Position numbers and translations under genes: made by a program. This document shows, piece after piece, positions 8,852-16,751 of a DNA stretch of 49,578 nt; within the stretch, counting starts at the first letter, position 1; each line of letters begins with the position of its first letter. The stretch spans positions 1 through 49,578 of the forward strand of contig JAJHQQ010000003.1 of assembly GCA_020833245.1 (NCBI GenBank). Reading direction: 5' to 3'. The notes beneath the pieces are model-generated. The model was not told where the DNA came from. It saw only the letters and a program-made list of their open reading frames with translations, and did not search any database. The DNA comes from Desulfurococcaceae archaeon (GTDB taxonomy: Archaea > Thermoproteota > Thermoprotei_A > Sulfolobales > Desulfurococcaceae).

Positions 8852-9688
8852 CTATAGATTAGATATTTTGCTCACTACACCGGGCTCTAACCTGTAAACT
8901 CCGGGTTCCAGGAACATTACTCTATTCTTGTACTCTGGTAGTAAGTACTCTTTAAGCGTTATTGACCCGGCGAACGCTAAGTTGTCTCTACCGTATGAGA
9001 TTACAGTGAAATACTGCTTTCTGTCTTCCTCGGCCTCGCCTTTAACGTAGTGTGTAAGGTAGAGGTAGGCTCTTCTATCAACTAGTAAGAGTAGAACAGT
9101 GTTTAGTGCACTACGCTGCAGAGTGTACTCCCTCGCTTCAGTGTAAGCTGACTTTACACACTCGTCTACGTTCCCCCCGCTCTCCACACAGTTAAACACG
9201 TTATCCATAATGTAGTGCCCTAGAAGCTCAGAGTCAACTCTCAACCACGGGTTTACTCCGAGTTTTTCAGCCAATTTCTCTTTATTAGCTCCACCGTTAT
9301 GTGCAAACCACGCAGCGCACTTCTCACCAATTCTCATAAATGGGTGAGTGTACTCCAATCCATAGGGCTCCCCGAGAGAACTCTTACGCGAGTGCAGTAT
9401 TAAATAGAGAACACTGTATCTCGAAATCCTCTGTATAAAGAGGTCTAATATACGCTTCGAGGCCTCGTGGTAGACGGGTTCAAGAGAATTGTGGCGAGCA
9501 ATCGTGGGTTTATCACTAATTAACCCTATAGCTGCGAGACCCCAGCCGTCATCGTGTGCGCGATTCCTGCCTCTAGATAGCCTCTCATAGTACGGATCGT
9601 ATTTGCTACTCTCCACGAAAGCCTCAATGATGGATCTAATGTAGCCCTCGCCCAGCTCTCTACCAGTTAAAGCTAGCAGTCTACACAT
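8852..9688 (-). CDS. Class II glutamine amidotransferase (YafJ/GATase_4-like)
   Basis: N-terminal nucleophile amidotransferase domain protein. I choose ATG 9688, because it places the catalytic cysteine at position 2 (MCRLLALTG), as needed after Met removal; an upstream in-frame GTG at 9715 would bury it. The start is also consistent with a TATA box (tatttaaat, 9724-9732, minus strand) and a short G-rich leader. Other family elements are the DDGWGL segment, the FAHNGG segment and a DSE segment. About 278 aa, a stand-alone domain, so the ammonia acceptor or hydrolytic substrate is unknown. Likely operon partner of the NAD-kinase-like gene downstream. Confidence 0.87.
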   Translation of the reverse strand: MCRLLALTGRELGEGYIRSIIEAFVESSKYDPYYERLSRGRNRAHDDGWGLAAIGLISDKPTIARHNSLEPVYHEASKRILDLFIQRISRYSVLYLILHSRKSSLGEPYGLEYTHPFMRIGEKCAAWFAHNGGANKEKLAEKLGVNPWLRVDSELLGHYIMDNVFNCVESGGNVDECVKSAYTEAREYTLQRSALNTVLLLLVDRRAYLYLTHYVKGEAEEDRKQYFTVISYGRDNLAFAGSITLKEYLLPEYKNRVMFLEPGVYRLEPGVVSKISNL

Positions 9689-9741
9689 ATAAGACCCCCG
9701 TGAGGTAAAAATCACATTGGGGAATTTAAATACTGGCTGAC

Positions 9742-9788
9742 GTGATGAGGGATCCGAACACGGATGAGTGAAGAGAAATTAGTGCTGA
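9742..9788 (+). ncRNA. C/D box sRNA (2'-O-methylation guide)
   Basis: Boxes read C GTGATGA (9742-9748), a 12-nt guide GGGATCCGAACA, D' CGGA (9761-9764), a 3-nt spacer, C' GTGAAGA (9768-9774), a 10-nt guide GAAATTAGTG and D CTGA (9785-9788). Total 47 nt, in the normal archaeal range. The first guide has the canonical 12-nt spacing, the second is two shorter. It lies between divergent protein genes, in the same sense as the Cys-rich gene at 9872. Predicted targets are TGTTCGGATCCC and CACTAATTTC in rRNA or tRNA; I could not assign them from memory. The same box pattern recurs twice in the window. Confidence 0.75.
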
Positions 9789-9871
9789 AAATAAGCAATA
9801 CTCCTTTCTCGCAGTGTAAATATTAGTCTCCAAGCTATAATTTCTTCTACAAGTGGATTGAGGTGAGAGAC

Positions 9872-10147
9872 TTGGTTTACGTTGTTGAAATTGGTGATCT
9901 AAAGTACTATGCTTGTGGTGTATGCGGACTACTATATGAGACACAGGAACTAGCGGTGAAGTGCGAGGAGTTCTGTAAGAGTCACCCAGGCATGTGTAGT
10001 GTAGAGTTAGCTAAGCACTCTATAGGCTACATTGACCCCAGCAAGGAGCACCAAAAGGTGTTCTTTAAGATAGACCCCATGAGAAAGTGCTCTCGCAGAG
10101 TGTTCACGATATGTAAAACAAGCGTTAATATTTATCGTGCTTGCTGA
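9872..10147 (+). CDS. Small Cys-rich (zinc-finger-like) protein of unknown function
   Basis: A protein of about 91 aa built around YYACGVCGLLYETQ with a following CEEFCKSH and MCSVELAKHSIG, which resembles a short Cys/His-rich module that I have seen in many archaeal small proteins and which probably binds a metal; no function is established. I prefer TTG 9872 as start (MVYVVEIG) because gaggtga ends six bases upstream of it; a GTG at 9863 overlaps that Shine-Dalgarno. The C-terminal 16 bp overlap the convergent iorB gene. The last 30 residues (from SKEHQKV) look less conserved in character. Confidence 0.7.
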   Translation: MVYVVEIGDLKYYACGVCGLLYETQELAVKCEEFCKSHPGMCSVELAKHSIGYIDPSKEHQKVFFKIDPMRKCSRRVFTICKTSVNIYRAC

Positions 10148-10728
10148 GCATACTCGAAACCCAGCTCATATGCTCTGAGAGACGCTGAGACCGCGTGTTC
10201 TGGAAGAACCTCTCTAATAGCTCTCTCTATACTCTCCCTGCTCAGTAAGTTGGATACTGCGTTAAAAACGCCTAGAATAACCATGTTTAAAGCCCTTACA
10301 CTACCAGCTCTCTCAGCTAATTTTCTAGCTGAAATAATTAGCGTTCTCCCCCACAATGACTTAATCTTCTCCACTAAATCACTCGTCTTCAGCGCCGGGT
10401 ATTTTATGCTCTGAGTGTACGAGGGCCTGTACTCATCAGCTACTATTACAACACAACTGCCTGAAGCGTAGTGTATTCTTCTAAGTGTCTCGACTAGTTC
10501 AAGTCCTAGAATGTAGTCGGCTTCCCCCGGCTCAAATAGCGGTGACTTAACAGAGTCTCCTAGTCTAACATAGCTCATTACGCTCCCATAGCGCTGAGAC
10601 ATTCCCAGAGTTTCAGCGGTCTTCACGCTGAAGCCGTCTAGAACAGACGCGCGAGCTATTACCCACGAGAGGGTAAGGCCTCCCTGCCCTCCCACAGATG
10701 CTATTAAAATATTGACTATTTTCCTCAC
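10132..10728 (-). CDS. iorB: Indolepyruvate:ferredoxin oxidoreductase, beta subunit
   Basis: Smaller subunit of the 2-oxoacid:ferredoxin oxidoreductase that decarboxylates aryl pyruvates from aromatic amino acid transamination to aryl-acetyl-CoA, reducing ferredoxin. At 198 aa it corresponds to the gamma-type domain: the N-terminal glycine-rich VGGQGGLTLSWVIARA (about residues 12-27) and the MSQRYGSVMSYVRLG segment are typical. It starts with a GTG that overlaps the iorA stop by four bases (GTGA), so the two subunits are translationally coupled. The C-terminal coding end overlaps a convergent small gene by 16 bp. Confidence 0.93.
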   Translation of the reverse strand: MRKIVNILIASVGGQGGLTLSWVIARASVLDGFSVKTAETLGMSQRYGSVMSYVRLGDSVKSPLFEPGEADYILGLELVETLRRIHYASGSCVVIVADEYRPSYTQSIKYPALKTSDLVEKIKSLWGRTLIISARKLAERAGSVRALNMVILGVFNAVSNLLSRESIERAIREVLPEHAVSASLRAYELGFEYAQQAR

Positions 10729-12614
10729 GTGGAATCACCTTGAAGGAGCTTAATTGCTCTGTATGGGCAAAATCTAGTGCAGAGACCACACCCATTACAG
10801 TCTTCTAGTATTATTCTAGCCAAATTACCCTCCATAACAATAGCTGGACAACCAGTTGCCGTAATACATGCTTTACAGCCCCTACACACAGAGGCGTCTA
10901 CATAGAACTTCTTTTCTACTTTACGCGCCCTCCTCTCAAGTAGAGCACAGGGATGTTTAGCAATTATGACTTTTACGCCCGGTCTATCTACGATCTCGCT
11001 GATTATAGAGATCATCTCGTCGAGGTTATAGGGGTCAATAGTCGCTAGGAAATCTGGACTAATGGACTTCACAATGCTCTCAATACTAACCGGCCTCAGA
11101 GGCCTACCACTCTCACTTAAACTCCACGCTGGTGTAGATTGATGCCCCGTCATAGCAACTACATCGTTATCTAAAATTAAGACGAGTATGTCAATATTCT
11201 TGTTAATGGCTTCAATGAGAGGCTGTATTCCGGCGTGGTAAAATGTGGAGTCACCTATCACGGCGATAACAGGCTTGGTGTACCCCGCGATCTTGGCGCC
11301 AATAGCCATGGATATACTAGCTCCCATACTGTGCTCTGTCCACAGCATACTTATAGGAGGGTAAACGGCGAGCGCGTAACACCCTATATCCCCGAACACT
11401 GGGACCTCTGACAACTTATAGCCTCTTATAGAGAGAGCGATTTTTAAAGCAATAAATGAAAACCTGTGTGGACACCCTGGACAAAGTGGTGGAGGCCTAG
11501 GCGGAGTGTCTTGAGGGCTTAACGTGTGTTCACTCCTAGTAGTTAGGGGAGGGGTTAAACCTCTAATGATACACTCTATTGCATTTCTCACCTGGTTCTT
11601 GTTTAGCTCTCCTTCAAGTGGAAGATGCCCCGTGAGCTTTCCGTAGACGCGGACATGAACGTTTTCTTCGTGAAGAATAGCCTTGACTTGCTCCTCTAAG
11701 AACGGGTCGAGTTCTTCTACTACTAGAATAGTCTTACACTCCGCGAGATTTTCCAGTAGGAACTTCCTCGGTGCCGGATAGAGGAGACCCAGCTTAATAA
11801 CCTTAACTCTATCCTCTAACCTCAACTCCTCTAGAACTTCACTTACATACTCGTGTGCAACACCCTCTGTTAGTACGCAGATTTCTCCACGACCACTACT
11901 ACTGTTTAGAGAGTACTTTGTCGAGACCTCTTCGGCGAGTCTCAGCCTACTATTAAGCCACTTGTGTCTTTCAAGATTCCACGCCATACCCGCTCTAACG
12001 AATCTGACTTCATTTTTAACTATCTTCACATCTTGCTGTATTCTCCTCACTTCTCCCAGTACCACGTCGGACACGGTATGATTAACTCTCGTCGTTGTTC
12101 TAAGTATTACTGGTATTCCCAGTTCCTCACTAATATCAAAAGCCACTTTAGTGAAGTCTTTTGCTTCTTGAGGATTTGAGGGGCTGATCATCGGGAGTTT
12201 AGCTAACTTAGCGTACCAGCGGCTATCCTGCTCTGTCTGCGTGGTGTGAGGCCCCGGGTCATCTGCTACTAGTACGACTAGGCCGCGGTCAATACCACAG
12301 TATGCTGAGGATAGAAGTGGATCTGACGCGACATTTAACCCAGGAGCTTTCATCGTGGCTATTGAGCGAACTCCAGCTATTGACGCCCCGAGCGCGATTT
12401 CTAGTGCAACTCTCTCGTTAACAGCCCACTCAGCGTAAATTCCCAGTTGTCTACTCACTGGCTGCAGAGCCATAATTACTTCACTAGACGGGGTTCCGGG
12501 ATAGCCGACTACGACTCTCGCATCGGCCTCTATTAACCCGCGCGCTATTGCCTCATTACCCATTAAAGGCACTCTTGTTCCTGGAGGGGCAAGTATATCG
12601 CTATTTAGCGTCAC
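10725..12614 (-). CDS. iorA: Indolepyruvate:ferredoxin oxidoreductase, alpha subunit
   Basis: Catalytic, thiamine-diphosphate-dependent subunit (629 aa). The N-terminal pyrimidine-binding domain opens with GNEAIARGLIEADARVVVGYPGTP; the TPP-binding domain has GDSTFYHAG and the ILDNDVVAMTGHQ segment (about residues 450-485). Two ferredoxin-type 4Fe-4S motifs end the protein: CRGCKACITATGCP and CNGCGLCTRFCP. Both clusters have all four cysteines. GTG start. First gene of the iorAB pair, with about 75 bp to the upstream membrane-protein gene transcribed the same way. It implies peptide or amino-acid fermentation or assimilation of aryl acids. Confidence 0.95.
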   Translation of the reverse strand: MTLNSDILAPPGTRVPLMGNEAIARGLIEADARVVVGYPGTPSSEVIMALQPVSRQLGIYAEWAVNERVALEIALGASIAGVRSIATMKAPGLNVASDPLLSSAYCGIDRGLVVLVADDPGPHTTQTEQDSRWYAKLAKLPMISPSNPQEAKDFTKVAFDISEELGIPVILRTTTRVNHTVSDVVLGEVRRIQQDVKIVKNEVRFVRAGMAWNLERHKWLNSRLRLAEEVSTKYSLNSSSGRGEICVLTEGVAHEYVSEVLEELRLEDRVKVIKLGLLYPAPRKFLLENLAECKTILVVEELDPFLEEQVKAILHEENVHVRVYGKLTGHLPLEGELNKNQVRNAIECIIRGLTPPLTTRSEHTLSPQDTPPRPPPLCPGCPHRFSFIALKIALSIRGYKLSEVPVFGDIGCYALAVYPPISMLWTEHSMGASISMAIGAKIAGYTKPVIAVIGDSTFYHAGIQPLIEAINKNIDILVLILDNDVVAMTGHQSTPAWSLSESGRPLRPVSIESIVKSISPDFLATIDPYNLDEMISIISEIVDRPGVKVIIAKHPCALLERRARKVEKKFYVDASVCRGCKACITATGCPAIVMEGNLARIILEDCNGCGLCTRFCPYRAIKLLQGDST

Positions 12615-12690
12615 GTGATATCACGCACTCCCCCTCTGAGAAATTAATTCTAGAAGAGGGTGTAATTTAGTAAAAACACAGTGAAGCGGT

Positions 12691-12966
12691 TTACTGTGAT
12701 TGTTTCTCTTTAGTCTCTGCTTCTAGCTTTTTGAGCTCCTCTTCAATTTCCTTCTCGATCTCCTCGATTGGTTTGGGTGGAGGCGTTGTTGCAAGCGTGT
12801 AGCCAATCCAGCCTAAAATTCCACACACCACAATTACCGCTAGTATGAGAGTTGCTTTTACCACTATCTCCCAGTATTTTGGGGATAGTATGAGATAGCT
12901 GTACACTACGATAACGACTACTGAGATAATAACTAATAACAAGCCAATTAGCTGATCTCTGCTCAA
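12691..12966 (-). CDS. Small two-helix membrane protein with C-terminal coiled coil
   Basis: 91 aa with two hydrophobic transmembrane segments (about residues 7-27 and 37-59), a proline-rich linker (TTPPPKP) and a highly charged C-terminal helix rich in Glu/Lys that should form a coiled coil (about 66-88). No family recognised. It lies on the minus strand 85 bp after the S27e gene and before iorA. The same spot in many crenarchaeal genomes is taken by aIF2-alpha after S27e, which is absent here. Could be a scaffold or membrane anchor; function unknown. Confidence 0.7.
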   Translation of the reverse strand: MSRDQLIGLLLVIISVVVIVVYSYLILSPKYWEIVVKATLILAVIVVCGILGWIGYTLATTPPPKPIEEIEKEIEEELKKLEAETKEKQSQ

Positions 12967-13051
12967 TCAAATCACCAGGCGGTTTATCAACAACTTTAAG
13001 AATAACGGGAAGAGTTAATAAATGAGACGAGTTGTTCACTTGTGATCTCTA

Positions 13052-13252
13052 TTAGCCTAGCTCGGCGATGATCTCAGCGTTTATTATCTCGGCTTTACCA
13101 CTAGTCGGCTTAACGAGCTGTATTCCGCAGACCTTACACCTAGCTGGGAACGAGGCCCTGTCAAATACTACGTTTTCTGCACCGCAGTTTTTACACATAA
13201 CCTTTAAAAACCTGCTTTTAGGCATAGGGACGAGTATTTTTCTCTTCTTCAA
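13052..13252 (-). CDS. rps27e: 30S ribosomal protein S27e
   Basis: Small-subunit ribosomal protein with a four-cysteine zinc ribbon: CKNCG ... CKVCG, in 66 aa, the usual length. It starts with TTG overlapping the L44e stop (TTGA), giving a coupled rpl44e-rps27e pair as in other archaea. The conserved next partner, aIF2-alpha, is not downstream. Confidence 0.95.
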   Translation of the reverse strand: MKKRKILVPMPKSRFLKVMCKNCGAENVVFDRASFPARCKVCGIQLVKPTSGKAEIINAEIIAELG

Positions 13253-13542
13253 CCTTTAACAACCTCTACGAGCTCTGCTTTTTTAAGTCTAATACCCTCT
13301 CTGTGTAATGTGTAACCACACTTAGAGCACTTTAACTTTAATACTACTTTCTTAGTAGTCTTAGCAAACCTCTTCTGCTCGGGTTTCCTCTTAGAGCCAT
13401 AGCCTTTCTTCTTTCTCGCGTATCTCCGCTCACCCTCAGCTAGGCTTCTCCTCTTGCCGTGTTTATAGATCGCTACACTGTGCTCTGTGTGTGTTCTGCA
13501 ACGTGGACAGTACGTAGTGATGACTTTAGGGTATCTAGCCAC
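13249..13542 (-). CDS. rpl44e: 50S ribosomal protein L44e
   Basis: Large-subunit ribosomal protein near the E site. It has the zinc ribbon [10 protein letters not shown] ... [10 protein letters not shown] and the basic middle segment [16 protein letters not shown] typical of the family. I choose GTG 13542 ([15 protein letters not shown]), which matches the usual L44e N-terminus and has aggtgg six bases upstream; the frame stays open to an ATG at 13614 but the extra 24 residues are not L44e-like. Two TATA-like boxes (near 13560 and 13607, minus strand) precede it. Overlaps rps27e by 4 bp. Confidence 0.94.
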   Translation of the reverse strand: MARYPKVITTYCPRCRTHTEHSVAIYKHGKRRSLAEGERRYARKKKGYGSKRKPEQKRFAKTTKKVVLKLKCSKCGYTLHREGIRLKKAELVEVVKG

Positions 13543-13629
13543 TATTACCACCTGTGGTTTTAAGTCCGTGAGCACACTTACGACATCTAAATTTCTCCCA
13601 GGGCTTTTAAGCATTAAACGAGTTCTCTT

Positions 13630-14142
13630 TTAAAATCTCGACGTCTTTAAACCGGCTAGGTACGCGAGCCAGTTAGATACAATGTGCAGTAGCACTACGA
13701 TAAGTACTGTTATCAACACGTATAAGGGCCTCGAAGTAACTTCCTGTACTCCAAGCGAGTAGTAGTACAGTGTTGCAGCCGCGAAAAAGTCGAGTTGATC
13801 AAGGATTGGAGCGGGAGAACCTGGCGGAATATTTAGTCTACGCTTAATAAAAGCCCCTACAATGTCGCCGAGTAGTGCAAATACTCCCGCCCCTGTGGCT
13901 ACAGCAACTATTTGTGGATCGTCTAGAATAACGCTAGTAGTAGACGCGGTTATGTAAGCTCCTATAAGGCCGATAGCAAATCCCTCCCAGGTCTTGTTCC
14001 TGCCTAGGAGGGGCTTTTTATCTATAAATAACCTTCCCCCGTCAATTGGGGTGTTTCCAGATACTAGTACTGGCATAGCGTTAGCTATCATGGGTGTTAA
14101 GTAGTATTGTATAATCCAAGTTAACAGCTCTTCACCACTCAT
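13630..14142 (-). CDS. carS: CDP-archaeol synthase
   Basis: Integral membrane enzyme that activates unsaturated archaeol with CTP in archaeal phospholipid synthesis. The 170 aa sequence carries the family motifs ANAMPVL ... TPIDGG ... LLGRNKTWEGF near residues 20-57 and GDIVGAFIKRRL...PGSPAPILDQLDF near 91-119, plus about five hydrophobic segments. Its 5' end overlaps the RecA-like gene by 11 bp. With the mevalonate-branch cluster on the opposite strand 2.6 kb away, this window holds two parts of the isoprenoid lipid route. Confidence 0.93.
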   Translation of the reverse strand: MSGEELLTWIIQYYLTPMIANAMPVLVSGNTPIDGGRLFIDKKPLLGRNKTWEGFAIGLIGAYITASTTSVILDDPQIVAVATGAGVFALLGDIVGAFIKRRLNIPPGSPAPILDQLDFFAAATLYYYSLGVQEVTSRPLYVLITVLIVVLLHIVSNWLAYLAGLKTSRF

Positions 14143-14773
14143 ACTGAGCCCACTCGACTCCGTGTTCTCTAATTAAAAAATACGCTTTCTTAATGCTGTG
14201 TGGTTTACTGGACTTATATACGCGAATAGACCTCAATTGAGGTTTTTCAATCAAGACCTCTAAAATAGTGTCAAAGTAGTATTCAAACATACTTAAACCA
14301 GACGCCACCACGTCCCCGCCATCCTCAGCTCTCACCTGAGCAGATGCGAAGAGCTTTCCCCCCTCTCTCTCGACGACGTCAAGCATAGTGCTAATAATGA
14401 GGGCTTCCTTGGCCTGCGTGGATTCTTTTCTAATCTCAACTTTATAGGGGGCGTTAATACTGTCAACGAAAACGTACTTTGGCTTAATGAACGGTAATGT
14501 AAGGGCTACTTTGAGGAGAGTATCTAGGTCATAAGCCTCTGTAAACAGCGCTTTTTCATACCTGCTTATATCTCTCGCAACTCTCTCGTAATGGACAGTC
14601 TCCTCTGTTGATACGTATACACAAGTATTTAAATGACACAAGTTACCGCTTATTGTGAGTAAAAGCGTTGTTTTACCTGCGCCTGCAACTCCCTGGAAGA
14701 GAACACTCGACGAGCTATCTATGAGCTCGTCTAGTAGGCGATTCCCTGTGAAATTAGTTGCTATAAGCACCAC
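14132..14773 (-). CDS. RecA-superfamily ATPase (crenarchaeal RadA-paralogue type)
   Basis: 213 aa ATPase domain with Walker A GVAGAGKTT (about residues 28-36) and Walker B YVFVDS (about 100-105), followed by a FASAQVRAED segment like the RadA/KaiC core. There is no N-terminal helix-hairpin-helix, so it is not RadA itself; it resembles the single-domain RadB/aRadC-like paralogues. Such proteins are thought to assist recombination or signalling, but the role here is inference. The start is one of two tandem GTG codons (14773 or 14770). Overlaps carS. Confidence 0.8.
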   Translation of the reverse strand: MVLIATNFTGNRLLDELIDSSSSVLFQGVAGAGKTTLLLTISGNLCHLNTCVYVSTEETVHYERVARDISRYEKALFTEAYDLDTLLKVALTLPFIKPKYVFVDSINAPYKVEIRKESTQAKEALIISTMLDVVEREGGKLFASAQVRAEDGGDVVASGLSMFEYYFDTILEVLIEKPQLRSIRVYKSSKPHSIKKAYFLIREHGVEWAQYEW

Positions 14774-14851
14774 CGAGTAGTCTAGTATAAGTAGGCCCTG
14801 TATTATTATAATCTTAGTACTTAACTAGGTAAAAGTAGAGGATAGGAACAG

Positions 14852-15505
14852 GTGTGGAGCTCGCAGAAAAGAGACTTAGTAGTCGCGATATATGAGCCAG
14901 CCTGGTTTATTAGTGTAGTTGAGTACTTAAAGAGACGTGGAGTGAGGTTTCACTATTACTACTCAAGAGAAGCTGTTCCTCCAGGCTGTGTAGTCTACAC
15001 TGACTACGGTCTCTTCCTCGACGAGCTCGCCGACAGAGCAAACGTCACGGTGATATATGATCCTAGTAGGGACTGCAGAGTCCTCGAAAAGGCCATTCTC
15101 GCAACTAAGTATGCGGACTCATATGGCACTATAGTTGTAGGCGTAGACCCTGGTTCAAGGTTAAGCTACGTTGTCTTGAGTGACGAGGAACTCCTTCTCT
15201 ACGGTGATGGGGGGCTTAGAGAGCTCGAGAGAGACTTAGATTACATTTTGACCTGCATGCCGCACAGAGAATTGAGGGTGAAAGTGGGTTCGGGGTATAA
15301 TGCTGCTGAGGTAGCAATGAGAATTAAGAATAAGTACCGTGTGCCAGTAGAGCTGATCGACGAGAAGTACTCAACTCCCAGTGCTAGTAGACTAGACGAG
15401 GTTAAATTCATTAAGAAGAGGTTAAAGGAGCTAAAGCCCTTTAGATATAAGGACATTTACGCGGCGTACAAGATCGCCATTAGTAAGGGCGTAGAGGTGC
15501 TGTAA
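14852..15505 (+). CDS. Predicted RNase H-fold (RuvC/YqgF-like) protein
   Basis: 217 aa. The C-terminal part from about residue 92 looks like a YqgF/RuvC-type RNase H fold: strand IVVGVDPGSRLSYVVLS with Asp99, then ELIDEKYST with Asp170/Glu171 (compare DERLTT of YqgF) and KDIYAAYKIA with Asp201. Spaced acidic residues at the three expected places suggest an active nuclease. The N-terminal 90 residues are a separate domain I do not recognise. The stop codon is immediately followed by the TTG start of the Clp1-like kinase gene, so both are probably cotranslated and may act on the same nucleic-acid substrate. GTG start. Fold assignment is by motif pattern only. Confidence 0.65.
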   Translation: MWSSQKRDLVVAIYEPAWFISVVEYLKRRGVRFHYYYSREAVPPGCVVYTDYGLFLDELADRANVTVIYDPSRDCRVLEKAILATKYADSYGTIVVGVDPGSRLSYVVLSDEELLLYGDGGLRELERDLDYILTCMPHRELRVKVGSGYNAAEVAMRIKNKYRVPVELIDEKYSTPSASRLDEVKFIKKRLKELKPFRYKDIYAAYKIAISKGVEVL

Positions 15506-16747
15506 TTGCCCCTGGTTAAGCTAACTAAAGGCGAATTGCTAAAAGTGTTTGGACCCATGGCGATACTCGTAAAGTCGGGGTGCGTGGACATATATGGCAA
15601 AGAGCTCTGTGCTGGTGAAAAAGCAGTTATTCACAAAGCTAGAAACTACATAGTTGAAGCTACTGGCGACGCGGAGATAGACGTTACAATGGTGAATAAC
15701 TCGCAAATACAGAGCGTAGAGGAAACCGACCCCTACAGGAAAAAGCGAGAAATCATATTAAAAATCGCCCAAAGTACTAGTAGGAGAGTGGTTGTAGTCG
15801 GGTGTGTGGACTGCGGTAAGACGTCATTTGTGACTATGTTATTTAACGTGCTTTTAAGATCAGGGAGAAAGCCCGGCGTTATAGATGGAGATGTTGGGCA
15901 AGCCGATATAGGGCCCCCCGGCTATATCACCCTGGGAACCTCGGAGGAGACTGTTTTATGGATTTCTGAGCTCAAATCTCTCTCAATGAGATTTATAGGG
16001 GATATTAAGCCACAGTACTATGCTCAGAGCATTACGAGTAAACTCAAAGAGCTCGCTGAGCTAGCCGAGGACCTGCACTTAAGCCCACTAATAGTTGACA
16101 CGGATGGCTGGGTGAGAGATGAGCCTGGTCTCCTCCACAAGTACTGTATAGTAAATGAGCTTAAACCAGACGTAGTGGTTGTGCTAGGAGACGAGTTAAA
16201 GGGTCTCTTTGAAAAGTACAGGAGGCTCGGAATCGACGTCTATGAGATTGAGACACCAGCTTCGAGGAAGACTAGATCTAGAGAGGAGCGGAGACAACTT
16301 CGAAGTATAAGATACCGTGAATTCCTAGAAAAAGCCCCTCTGTTGAGGCTAAAACTAGATGGTGTTCTAGTAGATGGATTTCCACTACTCCAGGGAAAGG
16401 AGGTCAATGTGTCAACTATAAGTAACTTCATTGAAGGCAGAGTTGAGTATGCTTCGCTGTTTCCAGGAGTGCTGTATATATACGGTAATGTGAAATCGTA
16501 CAGTAGCGAGGAACTGAAAAAACTCGGATTCGAGAAAGTCAAGGTGTATATGAGTGGCTTTGAGAGAGGTATTTACTGCTCTGTTACAGATGATAGTGGT
16601 AACGACCACCCCTGTATTATTGAGAAAATAGACTTTGAGAAGGGAGAAGTACTAGTGAGAACAATGTACACTAGCACTGTCAGGTTTTTGAAGGTCTCTA
16701 GGATTAGGCTACGAGAAGACTACACCGAGGAGTATATCGAGGTGTAG
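15506..16747 (+). CDS. Clp1/Grc3-type polynucleotide 5'-kinase
   Basis: 413 aa with the three-part layout of the Clp1 family: a beta-rich N-terminal domain (1-75), a kinase core with Walker A GCVDCGKTS (99-107), the family motif DGDVGQADIGPPG (127-139) and DTDGWV (about 202), and a beta-rich C-terminal domain. Archaeal Clp1 homologues phosphorylate RNA and DNA 5'-OH ends; RNA ends made by the splicing endonuclease are natural substrates. The TTG start abuts the upstream stop codon and UbiD follows after 4 bp, so it sits inside a plus-strand operon starting at 14852. Confidence 0.88.
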   Translation: MPLVKLTKGELLKVFGPMAILVKSGCVDIYGKELCAGEKAVIHKARNYIVEATGDAEIDVTMVNNSQIQSVEETDPYRKKREIILKIAQSTSRRVVVVGCVDCGKTSFVTMLFNVLLRSGRKPGVIDGDVGQADIGPPGYITLGTSEETVLWISELKSLSMRFIGDIKPQYYAQSITSKLKELAELAEDLHLSPLIVDTDGWVRDEPGLLHKYCIVNELKPDVVVVLGDELKGLFEKYRRLGIDVYEIETPASRKTRSREERRQLRSIRYREFLEKAPLLRLKLDGVLVDGFPLLQGKEVNVSTISNFIEGRVEYASLFPGVLYIYGNVKSYSSEELKKLGFEKVKVYMSGFERGIYCSVTDDSGNDHPCIIEKIDFEKGEVLVRTMYTSTVRFLKVSRIRLREDYTEEYIEV

Positions 16748-16751
16748 ATTA

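Noticed and set aside
9689-9715. N-terminal extension of the glutamine amidotransferase to GTG 9715
   Set aside because: It would leave the catalytic cysteine internal; class II amidotransferases need it right after the initiator Met.
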